DNA from: Halorussus limi
GTDB taxonomy: Archaea; Halobacteriota; Halobacteria; Halobacteriales; Haladaptataceae
Reading direction: 5' to 3'
DNA length: 64,000 bases
Assembly (NCBI RefSeq): GCF_023238205.1
Contig: NZ_CP096661.1
Coordinates: 124,001 to 188,000, forward strand
In this document: positions 25,056 to 33,939 of the stretch, piece after piece
How the letters are laid out: every line of letters begins with the position of its first letter
How positions within the stretch are numbered: position 1 is the stretch's first letter
Notes under the pieces: generated by a model
The model's input: only the letters and a program-made list of their open reading frames with translations
The model's database searches: none
What the model was told of the DNA's origin: nothing
Translations under genes and position numbers: made by a program

Positions 25056-25790
25056 TCAGTCGGCGCTCTGTCCGTGTGAACTCGCCTGATCCACCCGTAG
25101 AGGGTTCGTCGACGAGGCCGCGGTCACCAACCGCAGGAACTGACCTGCGTTCGTGAGAAGTTTGTTCTCTGCCTTCCGGAGATGCTCCTCATACGTCGAA
25201 CGGGCTACTGACGTTTGCTCCGCTAACTCGCGGAGCGACGTCTGGCGCGGTTGCTCGTAGTACCCACTTTCTAAGGCCAATCGTAGTGCCGCTAACTGCC
25301 GGTCCGTTATATCCTCAAATAACTGGTCAACCGGGGCCAGCATACTGTGCGGGATCTGTTGTTCCGTGATGGCGGTTTTAGAGAGAACTTCGATATCGCG
25401 GTCTGCCTCTAAGTCCCGAAGCAGGGCTCTAACGTCCGCTTCGTCGAACGCAATCACCGTGTAGTGTTCCCACCCCTGGCGGTGGATGGTCGGTGGTTGA
25501 TAGAGACAGTTGTGCTCCTCGAACCGGTCGATGATAGACTCCTCGAGTGAACAGAGGCAGGACTGGGTAACTATGTTCAGACCTGAATCATCCATCGTCT
25601 TGTGAAGAATCGTCCCTATACGGTTGATCTCCTCAAGCAGTTCCTCGGTCGGTGCCTCTGACGAGCTAATTTCCAGTACTTGGCAGTCACTCAGGTACCA
25701 CTCCCGTATCGTGAGGTCCGGAAAGTGTTCTGAAATCTCCCGATACGGGCATTCGTGTTTCACCCGGAACGAGGCTTCGTACAGACTCAT
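25056..25790 (-). CDS. Bat-type HTH_10 transcriptional regulator
   Basis: 244 residues from the ATG at 25790 (MSLYEASFRVKHECPYREIS); a frame from 25841 would start inside a palindrome. Residues 1-155 resemble the haloarchaeal sensory half of these regulators, with cysteines at C14, C36, C93, C95 and C110. The C-terminal HTH_10 reads ITDRQLAALRLALESGYYEQ, TSLRELAEQTSVARSTYEEHLRKAENKLL. It is divergent from the third rhodanese-MBL gene with a 20-base palindrome between, so it probably controls that gene. The Cys-rich sensor part could respond to sulfur or redox state (inference). Confidence 0.85.
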   Translation of the reverse strand: MSLYEASFRVKHECPYREISEHFPDLTIREWYLSDCQVLEISSSEAPTEELLEEINRIGTILHKTMDDSGLNIVTQSCLCSLEESIIDRFEEHNCLYQPPTIHRQGWEHYTVIAFDEADVRALLRDLEADRDIEVLSKTAITEQQIPHSMLAPVDQLFEDITDRQLAALRLALESGYYEQPRQTSLRELAEQTSVARSTYEEHLRKAENKLLTNAGQFLRLVTAASSTNPLRVDQASSHGQSAD

Positions 25791-25821
25791 ACGAGAGTAT
25801 TGGACCTCGTCCGGATTAACG

Positions 25822-25841
25822 GTGCCGGTCATGACCGGCAC
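25822..25841. promoter_or_regulatory. perfect 20-base palindrome between divergent genes
   Basis: GTGCCGGTCA followed directly by its exact reverse complement TGACCGGCAC. It lies 32 bases before the regulator start (25790) and 38 before the rhodanese-MBL start (25880), next to a CCTATATTC TATA-like box at about 25845. An AGTATTG also occurs at 25796-25802 without a good second arm. A dimeric operator is the obvious reading. Confidence 0.55.
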
Positions 25842-25879
25842 TACCTATATTCAAACACCGACCTTACTGGTAATCACAG

Positions 25880-26992
25880 ATGACGGAGATCAGTCCGAAC
25901 GAACTCAGTGAACGATTACAGACCGACGAGGAGGACGTCCTAGTTCTCGATATTCGGCACGAAGAGGACTACGACGATTGGCACATCCCCGGTAGCATCA
26001 ACGTAGACGTCTACGATCGACTAACCGACGATCCGTATGCGGCAAAGGATGCTCTCAAGGAACTCCCTGACGGAAAGGAGATCGTCACCGTCTGTGCCGC
26101 TGGCGTCGCCTCACAGAGTGCGACCGATATCCTCCTCGAGATGGGATACGATGCTACGACGCTCACAGACGGGATGAACGGGTGGAGTCGTGTCCACCGG
26201 TCCGCATCAGTTCCAGCTGACCTCGACGGCACGTTCATACAGGTCGCACGGCCTGGGAAGGGTTGTCTCTCTCACGTCCTCATTTCAGAGGGCGAAGCTA
26301 CCGTGTTCGACCCCTCTCAGTACATCGAGGAGTACGACGAGATTCTCAGCGACCACGACGCCGAACTCGTCGGTGTCTTCGATACGCATGCCCATGCAGA
26401 TCACGTCTCTGGAGCTGCGGAACTCGCCAACCGTCACAGTGTTCCGTACTACCTCCACCCGAAGGACGCGCTCGCCATCGATGCGACGCCCCTTGAAGAT
26501 GGGCAGACCGTTACCGTCGGCAGTCTCGATATCGAGGTCATCCACACGCCGGGACACAGCGAAGGGAGTGTCTCGTTCGATATCGACGGGGCAGCCCTGA
26601 TTACGGGCGACACGCTCTTTCACGACAGCGTGGGACGCGTCGAACTCGGCGTCGAAGCGGGGATTGAAGATTCCGACGTGGAGGAGAACGCTGCGACGCT
26701 CTACGAGAGCCTTCAGCGGTTGCTTGACCGGTCGGACGACACTCTCGTCTTGCCAGCACACGACCCCGGTTCACCAGAACCGCCGGTGACTGCAACCCTC
26801 GGTGAGGTCAGGGAACGGAATGAGGATCTCGGCCGTGGTCGTGAGGAATTCGTCGCGGAACTCGCTTCCGATATCCCGGATCATCCGCCGAACTTCGAGC
26901 GCGTCAAGCGGACGAATGTGGGACAGGAATCGGTTCCCGCCGACGAACTGGCCGAACTCGAACTGGGTCCGAACAACTGTGCAGCCGAATAA
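25880..26992 (+). CDS. rhodanese-metallo-beta-lactamase fusion (persulfide-dioxygenase-like), copy 3
   Basis: 370 residues. Rhodanese domain residues 1-105 with C72 in TVCAAGVAS; MBL domain with HAHADH (H170, H172, D174, H175), H226 in TPGHSEG, D244 in TGDTLF and H294 in LPAHD. Differs from the other copies in having a short insert after VGRVELG and LPAHD in place of (P/A)(G/A)HF. Ends LELGPNNCAAE with C367. Followed after three bases by an MFS carrier and divergent from the Bat-type regulator, so it forms a regulated two-gene unit. Confidence 0.88.
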   Translation: MTEISPNELSERLQTDEEDVLVLDIRHEEDYDDWHIPGSINVDVYDRLTDDPYAAKDALKELPDGKEIVTVCAAGVASQSATDILLEMGYDATTLTDGMNGWSRVHRSASVPADLDGTFIQVARPGKGCLSHVLISEGEATVFDPSQYIEEYDEILSDHDAELVGVFDTHAHADHVSGAAELANRHSVPYYLHPKDALAIDATPLEDGQTVTVGSLDIEVIHTPGHSEGSVSFDIDGAALITGDTLFHDSVGRVELGVEAGIEDSDVEENAATLYESLQRLLDRSDDTLVLPAHDPGSPEPPVTATLGEVRERNEDLGRGREEFVAELASDIPDHPPNFERVKRTNVGQESVPADELAELELGPNNCAAE

Positions 26993-26995
26993 TCC

Positions 26996-28288
26996 ATGAG
27001 TACCGAAACTGAACTCAAGCAGGGAATCCGCGAACATCTCGGGCAGTTCTCACTGCACGTTCTGCTCGTGTTCGCTACGGGCCTGACCATCGGCTCTGAG
27101 CGTGCCGTCGTCCCCGTCTTGGGTCGTGACGTACTCGGCGTCGAATCGTTACTCGTCATCGGTTCATTCGTCGTCTCGTTCGGCTTCGTCAAGGCGCTTC
27201 TCAATCTTTACGCCGGCAAGTGGGGCGGCGAATACGGCCGCAAGCCAGTGCTTGTCCTCGGATGGGCGACTGCACTACCGCTCCCAATCATTCTCATCTT
27301 TGCGCCGAGTTGGGGCTGGATCACGGTCGGGAACATCCTGCTGGGTATCAACCAAGCACTGACTTGGAGTATGGCGATCAACGCCAAGATCGATCTCGCA
27401 GGTCCCGATCAGCGAGGGTTAGCCGTTGGTATCGACGAGGCGTTCGGTTACACCGGCGTCGCCGCCGGTGCTTGGATCACTGGCATCATCGCTAACCGGT
27501 GGAGTCTCCGGCCTGAGCCCTTCTACTTCCTCGGGGTCGTGGTCGTGCTGGCGTTCCTTATCTCGATCTTCCTGATCAAGGAGACTGTCCAGTACGCAGA
27601 AGTTGAGGTTGATGACGACGACCACCACGATGCGAACCTCCCGTTCGTTGAGGTGCTGAAGCGGGCGACCTACGGCGATAAGACGCTGTTCGCCGCAGCA
27701 CAAGCGGGTCACATCGAGAAGTTCGTCGATACGCTGTACTGGCTCGCCGTCCCGTTGTATCTCACGAGTCAGGGACTCGGGATTGCAACGGTTGGGTTCG
27801 TTGTCGGTGTCCACAGCGCGATGTACTTCCTCCAGATTGCTACTGGTGGTCTTGCGGACCGAATCGGTCGTCGTCCGCCTGTCGTTGCTGGGATGTTCCT
27901 CACCGGCGCGGGCGTCCTCGGGATGGTACTCGTCGAGGGATATCTTCCGTGGGTCGTTCTCTCGGGGTTTTCCGGTCTCGGGATGGCGTTGCTCTATCCG
28001 AATCTGATGACAGTGCCGGGCGACGCGGCACATCCGACGTGGCGTGCGACGGGGATGGGCGTCTACCGGATGTGGCGTGATTCGGGTTACGGCGTCGGCG
28101 CGATTCTCATCGGCCTCGCGATGGAATTCGTGAACGCCGAGGCCGCATTCTACATGACCGCTGCCCTGATGTTCGTCTCGGGGGTAATCGTGTACTTCTG
28201 GATGGAAGAGACGCACCCCGAGTTCGGGACACACGAGCCACCTGCACCTGCGACGGAGCGGTCGGCCAAGACGGTTACCCAAGACTAG
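26996..28288 (+). CDS. MFS transporter linked to rhodanese-MBL
   Basis: 430 residues, about twelve membrane helices. MFS signatures: YAGKWGGEYGRKPVLVLGWA after helix 2 and LADRIGRRPPVVAGMF in the second half, with a His/Asp-rich central loop (DDDDHHDANLP). It starts three bases after the rhodanese-MBL stop. Substrate unreadable; in context a sulfur anion, perhaps sulfite or thiosulfate, or a sulfonate is plausible. The tail is soluble and charged. Confidence 0.85.
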   Translation: MSTETELKQGIREHLGQFSLHVLLVFATGLTIGSERAVVPVLGRDVLGVESLLVIGSFVVSFGFVKALLNLYAGKWGGEYGRKPVLVLGWATALPLPIILIFAPSWGWITVGNILLGINQALTWSMAINAKIDLAGPDQRGLAVGIDEAFGYTGVAAGAWITGIIANRWSLRPEPFYFLGVVVVLAFLISIFLIKETVQYAEVEVDDDDHHDANLPFVEVLKRATYGDKTLFAAAQAGHIEKFVDTLYWLAVPLYLTSQGLGIATVGFVVGVHSAMYFLQIATGGLADRIGRRPPVVAGMFLTGAGVLGMVLVEGYLPWVVLSGFSGLGMALLYPNLMTVPGDAAHPTWRATGMGVYRMWRDSGYGVGAILIGLAMEFVNAEAAFYMTAALMFVSGVIVYFWMEETHPEFGTHEPPAPATERSAKTVTQD

Positions 28289-28762
28289 TTCAGTAGACGT
28301 TCTTTCTGGTAGTGACCGTAATTGGCGTTCACTTGGCCTTAGTACGGACAAGATTACATCAAATCTACAATCTATGTCCGTGAGTGACCGGTCTGGCCGA
28401 CGAGTTGAGCTACAGCCCATCTGATTTTCGACCTTGCCCCTGTCCTGTCTCAGTACAACATTGCTCCTACAGGTGGGCGAGAACGAGTAAGAGTCAAAGG
28501 AGAGGTTTATTGACCGGTTCTATTTTCCTCTTCGGAGGTAGTTCAAAATTCTGTAGGGTGTTCGCAGAACCCGCCGTCCGTCTTAGTTCTCCTCGGATTG
28601 GTCATGTTCCGGGACTGGGTTTGAGGTTCGTCTCGATTGGTAGTTCTAACCCATGACTGCAAAATGGTGACCACAATCGCCTCCGTGAATGCAGTGTCGG
28701 AAACATTCTCAACGGAGTACTGTACCGTACCGTTATGGACGTAGCGGCCGAGTTCGAGTACG
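28289..28762. other. non-coding stretch between the sulfur island and the VIT gene
   Basis: 474 bases with no convincing gene on either strand. Composition is less GC-rich than neighbouring genes. Frames present lack haloarchaeal codon bias. It likely holds the terminator of the MFS unit and the promoter of the VIT-SLC13 unit. Confidence 0.5.
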
Positions 28763-29293
28763 ATGATCGAACTCTTGTTCGGTGACGAACTGAATGATGC
28801 AGGCGGCTACATCGGAGAGGTCATCTACGGGGCCAACGACGGCATCGTCACGACGTTCGCGGTAGTGGCTGGCGTCGCGGGAGCTGCACTCGATCCAGCT
28901 ATCGTGCTGATCCTCGGCGTGGCGAACCTACTCGCGGACGGGTTCTCGATGGGCATGAGCAATTACCTCAGCCAGCAGTCCGAACGGGATTACCAGGTAG
29001 CCCAAGGTAATGTCACCGAACAAGGGAAACCGCCAAGATATACGGCAATAATAACGTTCCTCGCGTTCGTCGTCGCGGGCTGGGCACCCCTATTCCCGTA
29101 CGCGCTCGGACTCGCCTCAACATTCCGATTCTCGGTCGTTGTGACGGCCGTCGCGTTCTTCATCGTCGGAGCAAGCCGAACCCTCGTGACGAACCGCCGA
29201 TGGTACGCCGCCGGCGGCGAGATGCTGGCGGTCGGAATGCTCGCCGCGGGAGTTGCGTTCGCCGCGGGGAACGCCCTCGGCGGACTCGCGTAG
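28763..29293 (+). CDS. VIT/CCC1-family membrane transporter
   Basis: 176 residues, about five membrane helices. The VIT1/CCC1 opening [37 protein letters not shown] and the tail helices are present. The cytosolic metal-binding helical domain of plant VIT1 is reduced to the short [15 protein letters not shown] stretch. Family members move Fe2+/Mn2+. The stop is directly followed by the ATG of the SLC13 gene, so the two are one unit. Confidence 0.85.
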   Translation: MIELLFGDELNDAGGYIGEVIYGANDGIVTTFAVVAGVAGAALDPAIVLILGVANLLADGFSMGMSNYLSQQSERDYQVAQGNVTEQGKPPRYTAIITFLAFVVAGWAPLFPYALGLASTFRFSVVVTAVAFFIVGASRTLVTNRRWYAAGGEMLAVGMLAAGVAFAAGNALGGLA

Positions 29294-30892
29294 ATGGCCG
29301 ACCGTCGTACCGTAACGGTCGCCGTCCTCGTCTTTGTCGCCGTCGCCACCGCCCCGATCCCCGGACTGGCCTCGCCCGGACAGTACGCGCTGGCGACGGC
29401 GGCCTTCGCGGGCGTCCTCTGGGTCACCGGCGGTCTGCCACTCCCGATTACGGCGTTAACCATTCCCGTACTCCTCGCGGGCTTCGGCGTTGTCCCGAAC
29501 GTTGGGGAGGCAGTCGCTGGCTTCGCCGACCCGATCATCTTCCTCTTGCTCGCCGGGTTCGTCCTCGCGGAGGCGCTCCAAAAACACGGGACGGACCGCC
29601 GCGTCGCGTACCATGTCCTCGCCGCCGTGGGGACCTCCCCGCGTCGAATCGTCTTCGCCGTAATGGTCGCCACGGCGGCGCTGTCGATGGTGATTTCAAA
29701 CTCCGCGACCACCGCGATGATGGTCCCCATCGCTCTCGGTATCGCCGACCGAGTGATAGCAGACGACGCAGGGACGAATGGCGGTACCGAACGCGACGCG
29801 GTGTCGGAGAACCCTCCCGCAGTAGAACAGACGATACCCCGTGACGAGTCTGCACGGCTGACCGAACAGCCGAACTTTCGACTGGCGATGCTTCTGGGCG
29901 TCGCCTACGCGGCCAGCATTGGGGGTGTCGGGACCCTCATCGGAACGCCGCCCAACGCCATCGTGGTCTCCCAGCTCAGTGAGCAACTCGGCTACACGAT
30001 TACGTTCGTCGACTGGCTGGCGATCGGTCTCCCGTTTGTCGTGGTCGGGCTGCCGGTGACGTGGTACGTACTCGCCGTCCTCGTCTATCCTCCTCAAGTC
30101 GACGATGCTAGCGTCGCACGCGAAGAAGCGAGGCGATACCTGCGTCGGACGGGACCGCCCTCGGCCGCCGAACAACGCGTCCTCCTTATTACGGGCGCAA
30201 CGGCCAGCCTCTGGCTACTCGGTGGCCTCGGGTTTCTCTTCGAGGGTGTTCTACCACCTCGCCTGTACGTGACGTTGTTCGGCGGTTCGGGAGACCACCT
30301 TTTCGGCGTCGGAGACCACCAGGGCATCTTGTACTTCGTGACCGTCGGACTGGCCGCGATACCGGCGCTCGCAATCGCTGGAACCATCGACTGGGACGAC
30401 ATTCAACGAATTGACTGGGGAACTATCATCCTACTCGCCGGCGGTATCTCGTTGGCGAACGCACTCGCAACGACGGACGCGACGCGCTGGCTGGCCGAAT
30501 CGGTCGTCGGCTCGATGGCTGGCGCACCGATTCTGGTCGTCGCGCTCATCGTCGCCGCCGCGATGGTCGCCGCCTCCGAAATCGCCTCGAACACGGCGAT
30601 GGCGGCGATCTCGGTGCCGATTCTCATCTCGATGGGGCCGAGATACGCGGGAGCGTTCGGGACCTCACCGACGGCCGCAAGCGTCTTTCTGGCCATAACG
30701 GGCGCTATCGCGGCCAGTTTCGGCTTCGCGCTTCCGGTTGCGACGCCGCCGAACGCCATCGCGTTCGGGACTGGCCAGATGACGAAAGATCACATGCTCC
30801 GACCGGGAGTAATCCTGGACGTGGCGATGGTGCTGGTCACTGCGGTACTGGCGTTCGGCCTGTTCACGCTAGTTTGGCCGGTAGTGACATGA
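29294..30892 (+). CDS. SLC13/DASS-family anion symporter
   Basis: 532 residues, twelve or more membrane helices. Both halves of the DASS repeat are clear: the SNT motifs SNSATTAMMVPIALG (first half) and ASNTAMAAISVPI (second), and the two substrate loops GTLIGTPPNAI and VATPPNAIAFGTG. Members co-transport sulfate, thiosulfate or dicarboxylates with Na+. Next to the sulfur island a sulfate or related anion is attractive, but the sequence cannot separate this from dicarboxylate. Confidence 0.87.
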   Translation: MADRRTVTVAVLVFVAVATAPIPGLASPGQYALATAAFAGVLWVTGGLPLPITALTIPVLLAGFGVVPNVGEAVAGFADPIIFLLLAGFVLAEALQKHGTDRRVAYHVLAAVGTSPRRIVFAVMVATAALSMVISNSATTAMMVPIALGIADRVIADDAGTNGGTERDAVSENPPAVEQTIPRDESARLTEQPNFRLAMLLGVAYAASIGGVGTLIGTPPNAIVVSQLSEQLGYTITFVDWLAIGLPFVVVGLPVTWYVLAVLVYPPQVDDASVAREEARRYLRRTGPPSAAEQRVLLITGATASLWLLGGLGFLFEGVLPPRLYVTLFGGSGDHLFGVGDHQGILYFVTVGLAAIPALAIAGTIDWDDIQRIDWGTIILLAGGISLANALATTDATRWLAESVVGSMAGAPILVVALIVAAAMVAASEIASNTAMAAISVPILISMGPRYAGAFGTSPTAASVFLAITGAIAASFGFALPVATPPNAIAFGTGQMTKDHMLRPGVILDVAMVLVTAVLAFGLFTLVWPVVT

Positions 30893-31163
30893 AACGAACG
30901 TCGGACGGCGTGACGGTCAGTGGGCGGTCTTCTCATCGCCCGCGGCAATCGCCACGCCTTTGACGTACGAAGCCTCGTCTCCCTGCTCGTAACGATGGCA
31001 GTAGAGTATTCTATAGTAACCCATTCGGAGCAGGTTCGGAACGTACTCGCAGTATCCACTAATACATTCGCCTGTCCCTGATACTTTCGAAGGCCACTCA
31101 GAACTTCGCGCCAACTGCTAACCAAGTACCGTGGTTAGGGACATGTAGTTCACGAGGTGATCG

Positions 31164-32417
31164 ATGATGCAAAAGCACATAAATCCGTTCGTCGTCATGG
31201 CCGGCCTGTATCTGAGCGTCGGACTACTCGCCGTCGCAGGCAAATTATCCGTCGAGAGTGGCTTAATTGAATCGCTTCCTCGTTTGCGGTGGCTAACAAT
31301 CCACTTCGTCACGATCGGTGGGATGACACAGGCGCTGTTCGGCTTTTTGCCGTCGCTAACGGACAGTATCGGAGGTACAGAACGATCGGTAGACGGTACG
31401 TCTCGCTGGTGGCAGTGGTTACTACTCAACGCTGGATATCCACTGATCCTAATCGGAATGGCGACCAGTTCGACAACTACCGCCGTGGCGGGAGCGACGA
31501 TCGTTCTCGGAGCGCTTGGCCTGCTTATCGTGACCATTTACCGGACGAGCAGGCGAGGTCACGATTTGCTCCGGTACTACCGAGTCGCTCCGTGGTTTCT
31601 GGTCATTGGTATACTTGCGGCGTTCGGAATGTTGCTCAACATCCATGGCCCAGGCGGCTACTTCGGCTCGATCGAGGCCCACGTCCACGCGAACGTCTGG
31701 GGATTTCTCGCACTCATCGTGGCCGCGACGGTGCTCACGCTCTTGCCGGCCCTTTTTGAAACCGAACTCCGCTTCCCCCAACTCGTCCCTGTGACGTTCT
31801 GGGGAGTAACGCTCGGCGCTGTGGGGTTGGTTGCTGGGCCGTGGCTTGCTCGTCACGAACTCACGATGCTAGGACTCGCCATTTACGTCATCGGGACCAT
31901 TGGACTCCTAGTGAACATCGTGGGAACCTACCACAGTAGCGACTATCGACGTCCGAAACAGCTTGGACTGGTGCTGGGTGGGTACCTATGGCTGGTATTT
32001 CCCGTTCCGTGGGCCCCGCTTGTGCTCTTGTTCCCGGACACCGTCCCCGCCGGACCCATTGAGATCGCCGCGATTAACGGGCTAGTGTTCGGCTGGATGC
32101 TCCAGCTCGCAATGGCGTTCCTCCCGGTAGTAACGCTAGCGTCCGGGCGGTCCACAGCAGATGACCTAGTGGAGATCGTCACCTCGGTCGCTGGCGACAT
32201 CACTCAACCTTCCTGGATTCAGGTGGGAAGCGTGAACGTCGGAATGTTCGCACTCTGGTTGACTGCCTTCCCTTCTATAGATCCGATCGCGGAGACGCTG
32301 ACTCTCGGCGGATACGCACTAATAGCGATCGCTTGGCTACTGTTCGTGATCTCGTTCTGGCGCTCACTTGAAAACTCGTCGGGTCGCAAACGTCCCTCCC
32401 AGCTGATCGGGGATTAA
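31164..32417 (+). CDS. oxidase-subunit-I/NnrS-like multi-helix membrane protein
   Basis: 417 residues, about twelve membrane helices, few charges. Histidines lie within helices in patterns typical of haem-binding proteins: LTIHFVTIGGMTQALFG and EAHVHANVWGFLAL, then PGGYFGS between helices. This resembles cbb3-oxidase subunit I relatives and NnrS haem-copper proteins, but the full set of copper ligands is not visible. No subunit II gene is adjacent. Best described as an orphan haem-type membrane protein. It converges with the HTH gene at 32436. Confidence 0.55.
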   Translation: MMQKHINPFVVMAGLYLSVGLLAVAGKLSVESGLIESLPRLRWLTIHFVTIGGMTQALFGFLPSLTDSIGGTERSVDGTSRWWQWLLLNAGYPLILIGMATSSTTTAVAGATIVLGALGLLIVTIYRTSRRGHDLLRYYRVAPWFLVIGILAAFGMLLNIHGPGGYFGSIEAHVHANVWGFLALIVAATVLTLLPALFETELRFPQLVPVTFWGVTLGAVGLVAGPWLARHELTMLGLAIYVIGTIGLLVNIVGTYHSSDYRRPKQLGLVLGGYLWLVFPVPWAPLVLLFPDTVPAGPIEIAAINGLVFGWMLQLAMAFLPVVTLASGRSTADDLVEIVTSVAGDITQPSWIQVGSVNVGMFALWLTAFPSIDPIAETLTLGGYALIAIAWLLFVISFWRSLENSSGRKRPSQLIGD

Positions 32418-32435
32418 CTCCGGTCAGCATGGAGA

Positions 32436-33092
32436 CTATCGATTCGAAAATCGTGTTTCCATGTGCTCGTCGACGAACCAGTGGATAATATGGTCTTCAG
32501 CCCGGTGAAGAACGTCACTACAGGTGGCGTTTGCAATCTCGAGGGTATCAGCTACGTCGCCAAGTGTCGCCTCTCTCGGCGTGCGATAATATCCGTCCGC
32601 AACCGCGGTTAACAAGATCTCTTGCTGACGATCGGTAAGTAACTGATCTGCCTGATTCGCGTCAATCTCACGAACGTGTTCGATGTCGAATCTGATGCCG
32701 AGGTTTTCGAGCTGTGTGCGAAGACTGGAGAGACGACTCGATGACGTAGTCAACTTCCACGTGGCTTGGCCGTCTTTTATATCGAATGGCGTCGTGAGGG
32801 GGACACCGGCTCGCCAAACCGGTAGGAGAAGAAGTGGGTTCGACGTTTGAATCTGGAGAAGCGCTTCGTCCTCCTGTTTCGATAGTAGTTCGAGATCGTC
32901 AATATCGTCACGGTCTTGGATATCGGTGATAATGGGTAACGGATCTGTAGCGACGAGCTGTACGAGCCCGATACCGGTGTTTTCACTGGGCATACTCGCG
33001 ACAACTTGGAACACTACCTCCGGATGGCGAGACGAAATTTCTCCTATCCAGGTGTCATCCGGGATATTTATCGTGAGCTTGGCGTGGGGCAT
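32436..33092 (-). CDS. Bat-type HTH_10 transcriptional regulator
   Basis: 218 residues. Residues 1-150 form the haloarchaeal sensory part (MPHAKLTINIPDDTWIGEIS...), and the C-terminal HTH_10 reads LLTDRQQEILLTAVADGYYR, then EATLGDVADTLEIANATCSDVLHRAEDHII. Convergent with the haem-type membrane protein; target unknown. Similar in layout to, but clearly different from, the regulator at 25056, and with far fewer cysteines. Confidence 0.8.
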   Translation of the reverse strand: MPHAKLTINIPDDTWIGEISSRHPEVVFQVVASMPSENTGIGLVQLVATDPLPIITDIQDRDDIDDLELLSKQEDEALLQIQTSNPLLLLPVWRAGVPLTTPFDIKDGQATWKLTTSSSRLSSLRTQLENLGIRFDIEHVREIDANQADQLLTDRQQEILLTAVADGYYRTPREATLGDVADTLEIANATCSDVLHRAEDHIIHWFVDEHMETRFSNR

Positions 33093-33390
33093 TGAAAGCT
33101 AGTTCATCGTACTCTTTCGCTATAAATAACTACAATCACGAATATATTCGTAAGTAGTTCGCACCCTATTTTTGATTCCATCGTCCCGTCCGACGATCAA
33201 CGACGTGTTCAAGCGTCTACTCTGGGGTTCGGGGCTACAGAGATAGTGCAATGTTCGTCGTTCAAGATGCGATTCCATACGACTACGAATAGAATTATCA
33301 CAGATAAGGATAGCGTAGCTCCTCGTCGAGTCGAACGAGGTATCTCATCGGTCATTCATGCCCTTGGGTTAGTAACCTCAATTGTGCAGA

Positions 33391-33672
33391 TCATCGACGA
33401 ATCCGAACAACGACGAACATCACTACTGCCGCAATCGTCGCCATGACTGCGATGGAAACGACGTCGGTGACGGAACGGAGTCCAGCCACGTTGGCGTACC
33501 TGAGGAAAGACAGAACGAGAGCAACGTATCCAAATGCGGCAACTGCCTGAATACCCGACTGAAGAGCGGCGTCAGTATCCTCGAACTTGAGAGTGACTGT
33601 TACAAGTACGGCGGCCCCGACTACCGCGCCGATGAGTACACCCAGAATTCCTGCGCCGGGATCGACCGCCAT
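33391..33672 (-). CDS. small membrane protein, start uncertain or 5' damaged
   Basis: 93 residues from the ATG at 33672, with three hydrophobic helices (GILGVLIGAVVGAAVLV, AAFGYVALVLSFL, SIAVMATIAAVVMFVVV). The same frame continues upstream with strong membrane-protein character (LGAGITTFILAAILVIEA) back to a stop near 33790, but with no ATG or GTG. The original start may have been lost or frameshifted, since an ATG in the neighbouring frame opens MGFLRFL. Family not recognised. Confidence 0.5.
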   Translation of the reverse strand: MAVDPGAGILGVLIGAVVGAAVLVTVTLKFEDTDAALQSGIQAVAAFGYVALVLSFLRYANVAGLRSVTDVVSIAVMATIAAVVMFVVVRIRR

Positions 33673-33939
33673 GGCCTCGATGACCAGAATGGCAGCGAGA
33701 ATAAACGTCGTGATTCCTGCTCCGAGACGACGAGGAATCGAAGAAAGCCCATAAGTCCGCCACGAGTATCGACTACAAAGATATTACGGTAATCCGATGT
33801 CTTCTCGGAGGGACCACCATTGGCGAACGCTTCTACTCACGGGAGCAATTGTGTCGATGACCGTGCATCGCGGCCAAACGGAACCGCCGTGTCATACGGT
33901 CAACCCCCGTATTTTCCATTTCTACGCGTTACCAGTCCC

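Noticed and set aside
28384-28656. 90-codon frame between MFS and VIT genes
   Set aside because: Cys/Ser/Arg-rich composition and no acidic bias; not like the neighbours.
30917-31114. minus-strand frame ending MGYYRILYCHRYEQGDEASY...
   Set aside because: The last 35 codons look mildly protein-like, but there is no ribosome-binding site, no recognised family and the upstream part is not coding-like. Left as intergenic.
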